This document shows positions 1 to 4,919 of a DNA stretch of 5,746 bases, one piece after another (the stretch's first letter is position 1; every line of letters begins with the position of its first letter). Where the stretch lies: the NCBI GenBank assembly GCA_030615845.1, contig JAUWYM010000064.1, positions 1-5,746 on the forward strand. The letters run 5' to 3'. The position numbers and the translations under genes are program-made. This stretch comes from Thermoplasmatota archaeon (GTDB taxonomy: Archaea; Thermoplasmatota; E2; DHVEG-1). The notes under the pieces are model-generated. The model searched no databases. It had not been told where the DNA came from and saw nothing but the letters and a program-made list of their open reading frames with translations.

Positions 1-233
1 AGATTGAGCATTTCTCCATCTTTATCACAGCCGCCACTGAGTAAAAAACCAACAGCACCCTCATCAGCAAACCGTCTGCAAGAATCCAATAGCTCCTCAG
101 GTTTTGCAAGGCTCTGCATGTCATCAAGATAGGTATGATTACAATGCTTGCAGCTTAAGAAACAACTATTGCCAGACATAGAAACAGAAGGAAACTTTGG
201 CCAAACATTATACGCACGAAATATTTTACCCAT
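1..233 (-). CDS. LipS1/LipS2-like radical SAM protein, N-terminal part (cut by window edge)
   Basis: The first 77 codons of a radical SAM enzyme are present; the frame stays open through position 1. The protein begins MGKIFRAYNVWPKFPSVSMS. It carries the canonical [4Fe-4S]/SAM motif CX3CX2C at residues 24, 28 and 31 (CFLSCKHC), then an LLSGGCDKDG segment at 64-73 in the place of the SAM-contacting GG motif. The FPSVS...C...C..C...LLSGG.D..G pattern resembles the archaeal 'biotin synthase-related' family (COG1856-like), which I associate with the two-subunit lipoyl synthase LipS1/LipS2 that inserts two sulfurs into protein-bound octanoyl groups. I cannot say which subunit this is. The start at 233 is chosen because GAGGGG lies 7 nt upstream; an in-frame ATG at 239 is only 1 nt from that motif. 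The gene overlaps the upstream condensing enzyme by 8 bp, which indicates translational coupling. Radical SAM assignment is secure; the lipoyl synthase role is inferred from family resemblance and operon context. Confidence 0.8.
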   Translation of the reverse strand, partial: MGKIFRAYNVWPKFPSVSMSGNSCFLSCKHCNHTYLDDMQSLAKPEELLDSCRRFADEGAVGFLLSGGCDKDGEMLN

Positions 234-1419
234 CGTCATGCCCCTCTGCTTTTTTACCAACTATTTGCATGATTTCTTCAATAGAGACATCACCATTTTT
301 TTCACCTAATTCTTTAATTTGTGTAGTAATATTTGCAACAAGTTTTTCATCTGCATCTATGTCATGATCATCTAATATTTGTTTAATTATACGTTTTCCG
401 CTGTGTTTTCCAAGAACAAGATTTCTTTTATTACCGACAAGCTCCGGCGATATCGGTTCGTAGGTATATGGATTTTCAAGTAGTGCTGCAACATGAATCC
501 CTGACTCATGCGTAAAAATGTTGTCACCAACAAAGGGATGTGTCCTTGGAACAAGAAGTCCTGTGAAGTTTGAAACCATTTCTGAAAGCTCCTTAAATTT
601 TGTGGTATCAATCCCTAGATCTCTATTATATAAGATTTTTAATGCCATGACTAACTGTTCAAGAGGGACATTACCTGCTCTTTCTCCCCACCCGTTGATG
701 GTTGTACACACGTGGGTTGCACCAGAAGCAAGTGCTGTTATGGCATTGGTAAGACCTAAACCAAAATCGTTATGCAGATGTGCAGAAAACGGCGTGGGAA
801 CAAGCTGTCTCATGTGAGAAAAAAGATAGTGTATTGTATGTGGTGTCGCACATCCAACCGTATCAGTAAATCCAATGCGTTTTGCACCTGATTCATACGC
901 AAGTGTTACAAGCTCTTCTAAAAAAGAGAGAGGTGTTCTCGTGCTGTCTTCGGTGCTGAAACTTGGTGTGATTCCATGGTCTTTTGCATATTCAATGGAT
1001 TCGACGACCTTCTCTTTTATTTCTTCTTCTGAAAGATGCAGTTTGTATTTTAAATGCAGAGGAGATGAAGCGATGAACAGTAACACTAGATCCGCATCTG
1101 ATTGTATTGCAGCATCGATATCTTCTTTTTTTAACCGGGAAAGAACAAGAATTTTCGCATTGAGTCTTTCTCCTGTAATCCTTTTAATGGTTTTTTGTTC
1201 AGTTTTAGAAACAGCGGGAAACCCTGCTTCGATTTCAGGAACACCCATTTCATCAAGTTTTCTAGCTATAGCAAGTTTCTGATCTGAAGAAAAGGAGACT
1301 TTAGGCATTTGTTCTCCATCACGAAGTGTACTGTCATAGATTACAATATTTTCTGATAATCTAAAATCCTTTAGTACCTCAGGCAACATATTATATGGGC
1401 TTACTGCAACATTGTTCAT
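226..1419 (-). CDS. 2-isopropylmalate/homocitrate synthase-family condensing enzyme (short form)
   Basis: A 397-residue alpha-ketoacid/acetyl-CoA condensing enzyme of the LeuA/AksA/NifV/CimA family (HMGL-like TIM barrel). Visible motifs are DSTLRDGEQ at 29-37 (metal and substrate site), SFSTEDSTR near 153-161, the metal-binding HLHND at 214-218, GERAGN at 245-250, HESGIH at 304-309 and GKHSGK at 337-342. The protein ends about 55 residues after GKHSGK, so the roughly 130-residue C-terminal leucine-feedback domain of typical LeuA is absent. That architecture fits homocitrate synthase, AksA-type chain elongation, Re-citrate synthase or an unregulated isopropylmalate synthase; the substrate cannot be read from sequence alone. 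No leuB, leuC or leuD is visible nearby. The gene starts 6 bp after the phzF-like stop with a weak GAGTGA site (1426-1431) and overlaps the LipS-like gene by 8 bp. This puts it inside a probable lipoylation operon, where chain elongation toward a medium-chain acid is a possible but unproven role. Confidence 0.9.
   Translation of the reverse strand: MNNVAVSPYNMLPEVLKDFRLSENIVIYDSTLRDGEQMPKVSFSSDQKLAIARKLDEMGVPEIEAGFPAVSKTEQKTIKRITGERLNAKILVLSRLKKEDIDAAIQSDADLVLLFIASSPLHLKYKLHLSEEEIKEKVVESIEYAKDHGITPSFSTEDSTRTPLSFLEELVTLAYESGAKRIGFTDTVGCATPHTIHYLFSHMRQLVPTPFSAHLHNDFGLGLTNAITALASGATHVCTTINGWGERAGNVPLEQLVMALKILYNRDLGIDTTKFKELSEMVSNFTGLLVPRTHPFVGDNIFTHESGIHVAALLENPYTYEPISPELVGNKRNLVLGKHSGKRIIKQILDDHDIDADEKLVANITTQIKELGEKNGDVSIEEIMQIVGKKAEGHDDG
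241..246 (-). promoter_or_regulatory. Ribosome binding site of the LipS-like gene
   Basis: GAGGGG on the minus strand lies inside the 3' end of the condensing-enzyme gene, 7 nt before the ATG at 233. It decides between that ATG and the in-frame ATG at 239, for which the spacing would be only 1 nt. Confidence 0.55.
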
Positions 1420-1425
1420 ACAAAA

Positions 1426-2298
1426 TCACTCTATCTTGATTTCTTTTTCTTCAACAAGTCTTGCTTTTCCCCCTACTTTTACAATATTATTATCAACTTC
1501 AACAAACACCCGTCCTGATCTGCCAATGATGTCACCTTGCTCACACACAAAATTTTTCTCTTTTAGTATCTTGTTTTTGTAAAGATAACTGCAGACTGCT
1601 CCGTTTGCTGTTCCTGTGACAGGATCCTCATTTATCTCATACATGGGAGCGAAATTTCGTGCATGATATGCAGATGTTTCTTCAATTGTCTCAAAGGTAA
1701 ACACATGAAAACTTCCTACTCCAATATCGTTACATATTTCTTTTACTACATCAAAATCTGGTTTCATTGCTTGTAACGTGTCAAATGATTTGACGCAGAC
1801 AGGTAAGGTGAAAAGACCAGTAGATACAATCTGCTCAGGTAGGGAACTGTCGACTTCTGATTCTTCTACATTTAATGATTTGGCAAGTTTTCTTCTATCC
1901 AAATGTATGCCCTTCAATGTTGTTTTTCTTTGTGTCATCATCACTCTTTCAACGTTACCTTCTTTAAAGTAAATATCAACTGGAAGGATTCCTGCTTTTG
2001 TTTCTTGATCAACAGTCATTTTTTCTTCTACATCTTTAAATATTCCTTCCTGAGCCATAATAAAAAATGTGGCAATTGTTGCATGCCCACACAGATCAAC
2101 CTCAAGTTTTGGGGAAAAGAATCTTACTTTATAATCTGCAACATTGCTCGGGAAAACAAATGCAGTTTCTGATACAGAAAGTGTTTTTGTGATGTATTTC
2201 ATTTGATTTTCTGTTAAATCAGGCGAATCTGTTACAACTCCTGCAGGGTTTCCACCATACAGCGTTTCTGTAAATGCATTGACTTTTTTGACCTTCAT
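1426..2298 (-). CDS. PhzF-family isomerase/epimerase-fold protein
   Basis: A PhzF-like protein with the duplicated diaminopimelate-epimerase fold, about 290 residues and the usual family length. Numbering from the upstream ATG at 2307, the markers are VNAFTETLYGGNPAGVV at 9-25, the catalytic-type glutamate E47 in SVSETAFV, DLCGHATIAT at 71-80 and DPVTGTANGAVCSYL at 228-242. Characterised members isomerise dihydrohydroxyanthranilate in phenazine synthesis, but most homologues have no known substrate and no phenazine genes are present here. Two starts are possible. ATG 2307 overlaps the lplA-like stop as ATGA but abuts AGGAG directly. ATG 2298 (Met4) sits 9 nt after AGGAG and gives MKVKKVNAF, the normal family N-terminus, so I prefer 2298. 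The gene is third from the left edge in the operon, between the ligase and the condensing enzyme. The family is secure; the reaction is unknown. Confidence 0.92.
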   Translation of the reverse strand: MKVKKVNAFTETLYGGNPAGVVTDSPDLTENQMKYITKTLSVSETAFVFPSNVADYKVRFFSPKLEVDLCGHATIATFFIMAQEGIFKDVEEKMTVDQETKAGILPVDIYFKEGNVERVMMTQRKTTLKGIHLDRRKLAKSLNVEESEVDSSLPEQIVSTGLFTLPVCVKSFDTLQAMKPDFDVVKEICNDIGVGSFHVFTFETIEETSAYHARNFAPMYEINEDPVTGTANGAVCSYLYKNKILKEKNFVCEQGDIIGRSGRVFVEVDNNIVKVGGKARLVEEKEIKIE

Positions 2299-2303
2299 GC
2301 TTT

Positions 2304-3029
2304 TCATCTCCTATAGTTCCATGCATCATTACGATATCGTTTTTTCAATAATTTCTTTATCAAATCTGTTTCATATGTGGATAGTTCTGTTTTTTTAATG
2401 TCTGTATCAAAAGTGTTTTCAAATTCTTTTTTCAATGATTCTTTAACATCATTCATAGTAAGTATGTGATTTGTTTCTCTACAAATCGTAGAAACATATG
2501 TTTGTTTTGGTTGTTTTAGTACTTTATTCATTAATTCCAAATCAGTATCAATAAGGATGGTGCCATGAATCAGTACGATATTTTCTTTTATTATCTGAGC
2601 TGAACCTGATATTTTTTTTCCATTGAGAAGAATATCATTTGGTGGTTTATACATAGTATCTATGTCACACTTTTTTAAAGCAGTTACGAGGGAACTGCAG
2701 ATATTTTCAAATATCTTTTGAGATGACGGTAACGCTGCATCTTTTCTATTAAACACAAGACTGTAGATTAAACAATCTTTGTCGGTAAATATTGTTCCGC
2801 CGCCTGTTGTTCTTCTTACAATTTTTACATTGTTTTTTAGACATTCATCAACGTTAATATCATCATGTATTTTTCTTGATCTTCCAACAGATATTGCTGC
2901 AGGTTTTCTTCTGTAGAAATGAAGAGTGTTTGATACTTTCTTTTCTTTTCTCGCAAGTGCTATTGCTTCGTCTGCTGCAGTAACATAATATGGATCTGTG
3001 ATATCTGTGTCTATGAACCTCCAGCCCAT
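2304..3029 (-). CDS. lplA: Lipoate-protein ligase A family protein (stand-alone catalytic domain)
   Basis: A 241-residue member of the biotin/lipoate A/B ligase family, which transfers lipoyl or octanoyl groups to a lysine on lipoyl-domain proteins (2-oxoacid dehydrogenase E2 or glycine-cleavage H protein). Markers are the N-terminal TAADEAIALAR helix (17-27), RRTTGGGTIF (91-100, the RRxxGGG substrate loop), PNDILLNGKKISGSAQ (near 129-144, with the conserved lysine of the ligase site) and HGTILIDTDL (near 154-163). It ends with an AWNYRR tail, as in stand-alone archaeal LplA N-domains. The roughly 80-residue C-terminal accessory domain of bacterial LplA is missing and no lplB is visible, so it could need a separate partner or act as an octanoyltransferase (LipM-like). 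The ATG at 3029 has AGGGTG 4 nt upstream. It is the first gene of the minus-strand operon. The family is secure; ligase versus transferase is open. Confidence 0.9.
   Translation of the reverse strand: MGWRFIDTDITDPYYVTAADEAIALARKEKKVSNTLHFYRRKPAAISVGRSRKIHDDINVDECLKNNVKIVRRTTGGGTIFTDKDCLIYSLVFNRKDAALPSSQKIFENICSSLVTALKKCDIDTMYKPPNDILLNGKKISGSAQIIKENIVLIHGTILIDTDLELMNKVLKQPKQTYVSTICRETNHILTMNDVKESLKKEFENTFDTDIKKTELSTYETDLIKKLLKKRYRNDAWNYRR
2308..2312 (-). promoter_or_regulatory. Ribosome binding site of the PhzF-like gene
   Basis: AGGAG on the minus strand lies within the last codons of the lplA-like gene. It touches the ATG at 2307 but sits 9 nt before the ATG at 2298, which favours the shorter protein. 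Confidence 0.55.
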
Positions 3030-3040
3030 GAAGCACCCTA

Positions 3041-3056
3041 TTAACTAAAAAGTTAA
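3041..3056. repeat. Perfect inverted repeat, candidate operator
   Basis: TTAACT-AAAA-AGTTAA is a perfect 6-bp inverted repeat with a 4-bp spacer. It lies 12-27 bp upstream of the lplA-like start and next to the TATA-like element, where a dimeric regulator could block the operon promoter. It is AT-rich and short, so chance is a real alternative. Confidence 0.35.
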
Positions 3057-3061
3057 ATATT
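3053..3061. promoter_or_regulatory. TATA-like element, possibly shared by the divergent genes
   Basis: TTAAATATT (AATATTTAA on the minus strand) is the best AT-rich box in the 112-bp divergent region. On the minus strand it is centred about 28 bp before the lplA-like ATG, fitting an archaeal TATA box with a nearly leaderless transcript. On the plus strand a purine-rich AAAAAG precedes it, as a BRE would, and the start would lie near 3084, leaving a leader of about 58 nt before the ATG at 3142. This is pattern-based only. Confidence 0.3.
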
Positions 3062-3131
3062 GTTTGGCACATGTAATTTCATTTGGAATGTGAGGTAACT
3101 CAAGGAGAGACAATTAAATCCGGAGTGTTTA

Positions 3132-3137
3132 GGAGGG
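3132..3137 (+). promoter_or_regulatory. Strong ribosome binding site of the surface-protein gene
   Basis: GGAGGG is the best Shine-Dalgarno match in the window. An ATG follows at 3142 at ideal spacing, but the next codon is TAA (3145-3147) and that frame does not lead into the surface protein. The site marks where translation of the downstream gene was probably meant to begin, about 30 bp before the TTG at 3171. Confidence 0.6.
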
Positions 3138-3141
3138 ATTG

Positions 3142-3170
3142 ATGTAACTAAAAAAATACAAGCTTTTTCA
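3142..3170 (+). other. Probable lost N-terminus of the surface protein (ATG out of frame by one base)
   Basis: ATG at 3142 is followed by TAACTAAAAAAATACAA. Adding one base after the ATG (for example ATG GTA ACT AAA AAA) would join it to the frame reading VTKKIQAFS and then LIVVLLISF, making a complete signal peptide of normal design and a protein of about 592 residues. As it stands the ATG is a start-stop pair. A sequencing or assembly error, a genuine mutation, or initiation at a non-standard codon (GTA 3144, ATA 3156 or TTG 3171) would each explain it. Confidence 0.5.
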
Positions 3171-4919
3171 TTGATTGTTGTTCTTTTGATTTCTTTTACA
3201 ATTTTTATTCCCTGTTTTACAGGTAATGCACAAAATATTCTAAAAATTATTGGACCTGCAGATGCCTTTGAAGGAGAAGACGTAGAATTTACCGTAACAC
3301 TGAATGAAGAACCCGTGCAGGCGAGAGTAACCTTTGGCGATGTGTTATCTGCAAATACCAGTATATCCACTGGGGCGGTTACTTTTATAATGCCTTCAGT
3401 GCCTTATGAGGGTAAAGAATATGTAGTAACAGCAAGTCTCCCTGGAGATAATGCATATCATACAATTCTTGTAAAAAACAGAACAGGAATGTTAACAATT
3501 GAATTATCAACGGATAATATCATTGAAACAAAAGAATTTATTGTAACAGTTAAAGAACAAGAAAATCCTGTTATCGATGCTAGTGTTTGGTTTAACTCCT
3601 CTGTTCACCTAACTGATGCCTCTGGAAATGTAACGCTTTTAGCACCAGATGTTCTTGTCACAACAAACTATGGAATCACGGTAAACAAAACAGGCTACAA
3701 ATCCTCTTCATCAATGATTACTATACATGATGAAGATCAGGGTCAAAAGCTGATGGAAGTAATTAACCCATTTATTGTTGAGCCAGGAAAAGAAGATGTT
3801 GAAATAAAAGTCATCAGTAAACAGGGCGGCCTCGAAGAGGTATCTATAGAGCTTTGTTATGAAGGTCAGAAATATGCTGAATATATAACAGATGAGAACG
3901 GAAAAACATACATAGATACTCCCTCAATTAACAACGACAACTATTTTTCTCTTTATGTAAAAAAAGATGGATATCGTACATACAGTGATAAAGAAGAAAT
4001 AATAATAAGTTTATTTGTTTGTGATTTTGTTTCTGATCTTGAGATGAAGGTAGATCCCTCTGAGGTTTATGAGGGCAAGTCAATTACTGTTGAAATTTCA
4101 AACGATGTGGGTGTAGGTATTGAAGGAGCAAGTATCTGGAGAGGAGGTGTCGAACTTGATGAAACGACAGACTCTGAAGGGATACTGGTATTTACTGCTC
4201 CTTCGGTTTTCATGGATAAAGAGTACTACCTTTATGCAATTAAAGAAGGATATAATTTTGCGGAAGGGAGGATAACAATACGGGATAAAAGCAGCAGTCA
4301 AGAGCAACTCAAAATTGAATCTCAAAATATGGTGAATGAATCAGATTTTTTTAATGTGATCATAAAAGATGATAGTAACATTCTTCTTCAGGATGTTACG
4401 GTGACATTTAATTCAGAGCAAAAAATAACAAATGAACTTGGCGCAGTCATGTTTGTCGCACCAAATGTAACAAGTACTTCATTTTATTTAATAGAGGTAA
4501 GTAAATTTGGTTATCTACCTGCATTTTCATCAATAGAGATTATATATATTGCGGATTCAAATGATGGATCATCTACAAAGCTTGAGATTTGTGTTGAGCC
4601 AAACATTATGGAGAATGAAGAATTTACGGTAACTGTTCGAGATGATCAAGGTAATTTGATAGCTGTTGTGCGAGTAACGTTTAAGGGTACAAGTTTAGAG
4701 ACCGATTTCAAAGGCGAGGTAACATTTTCTGCTCCTGATGTTGGTTGGGGGGATGAAACCCATAACGTTCGCGCGACAAAATCAGGGTACAACTCCGCTT
4801 CTACAGAAATTACTATTAAAAACATCGAAGGGTTTCAGTATTGGTATCTCATTATTATAGTTATAATAATACTGGGTGTAGGTGTAGCTGCTTATTTTAG
4901 ATACGGGCGGATTTTTTAG
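3171..4919 (+). CDS. Secreted, membrane-anchored Ig-like repeat surface protein
   Basis: A predicted cell-surface protein of 582 residues if counted from TTG 3171. It opens with a hydrophobic segment (residues 2-18) ending near GNAQN, read as a signal peptide. Six Ig-like beta-sandwich repeats follow at about 23-106, 107-192, 193-286, 287-379, 380-469 and 470-554. A single membrane span at about 559-576 ends in a short basic tail (RYGR), placing the repeats outside the cell. Seven N-glycosylation sequons occur, at N62, N103, N142, N153, N172, N389 and N432. TTG 3171 has no ribosome binding site at proper distance and leaves the signal peptide without its basic n-region. The frame is open upstream to a stop at 3096, and codons 3144-3170 read VTKKIQAFS, a fitting n-region, so the true N-terminus is probably near 3142-3144 (see findings). 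The specific function is unknown: adhesion, S-layer association or binding are all possible. The stop overlaps the convergent radical SAM gene by 4 bp. Confidence 0.85.
   Translation: MIVVLLISFTIFIPCFTGNAQNILKIIGPADAFEGEDVEFTVTLNEEPVQARVTFGDVLSANTSISTGAVTFIMPSVPYEGKEYVVTASLPGDNAYHTILVKNRTGMLTIELSTDNIIETKEFIVTVKEQENPVIDASVWFNSSVHLTDASGNVTLLAPDVLVTTNYGITVNKTGYKSSSSMITIHDEDQGQKLMEVINPFIVEPGKEDVEIKVISKQGGLEEVSIELCYEGQKYAEYITDENGKTYIDTPSINNDNYFSLYVKKDGYRTYSDKEEIIISLFVCDFVSDLEMKVDPSEVYEGKSITVEISNDVGVGIEGASIWRGGVELDETTDSEGILVFTAPSVFMDKEYYLYAIKEGYNFAEGRITIRDKSSSQEQLKIESQNMVNESDFFNVIIKDDSNILLQDVTVTFNSEQKITNELGAVMFVAPNVTSTSFYLIEVSKFGYLPAFSSIEIIYIADSNDGSSTKLEICVEPNIMENEEFTVTVRDDQGNLIAVVRVTFKGTSLETDFKGEVTFSAPDVGWGDETHNVRATKSGYNSASTEITIKNIEGFQYWYLIIIVIIILGVGVAAYFRYGRIF
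3237..4832 (+). repeat. Six tandem Ig-like domain repeats within the surface protein
   Basis: Unit boundaries in nucleotides are about 3237-3488, 3489-3746, 3747-4028, 4029-4307, 4308-4577 and 4578-4832. A shared pattern is visible in the protein: a start such as LxI, then E-x-F-x-V-T-V, a TD-x-x-G-x-V-T-F-x-A-P-x-V stretch and a closing K-x-G-Y followed by ITI. Units 2, 4, 5 and 6 keep it best. Unit 1 lacks the K-x-G-Y and unit 3 is the longest and most divergent (KKDGY kept, TDENGKTYIDTPS in place of the AP motif). The units are similar in protein but not obviously in DNA, so the duplication is old. Confidence 0.75.

Noticed and set aside
518..1282. Open frames of 99 and 135 codons on the plus strand
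   Set aside because: They lie antisense inside the condensing-enzyme gene, whose motifs are unmistakable, and their translations resemble no protein family.
226..1419. Naming the condensing enzyme leuA, aksA, nifV or cimA
   Set aside because: The shared family motifs do not separate these activities, and there are no leuBCD, aksDEF or nif genes in view to settle it.
1778..2172. Short plus-strand open frames opposite the PhzF-like gene
   Set aside because: They are antisense to a gene with intact family motifs and have low-complexity, Phe/Cys-rich translations without a good ribosome binding site.
3068..3092. CACAT...ATGTG imperfect hairpin in the divergent region
   Set aside because: Five-base arms with a 15-base loop are expected by chance in AT-rich DNA.
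3083..3142. 19-codon TTG-initiated leader peptide ending TGATG at the surface-gene ATG
   Set aside because: TTG start without a ribosome binding site, no attenuator-like residue bias, and the TGATG overlap leads only to the ATG-TAA pair.
3204..3224. Cys15 of the surface protein as a lipoprotein attachment site
   Set aside because: The preceding FIP does not match a lipobox, and the protein already has a C-terminal membrane anchor.
3053..3370. 105-codon minus-strand open frame across the divergent region and start of the surface gene
   Set aside because: It is antisense to the signal peptide and first Ig-like unit, resembles nothing known, and would occupy the promoter region of both flanking genes.
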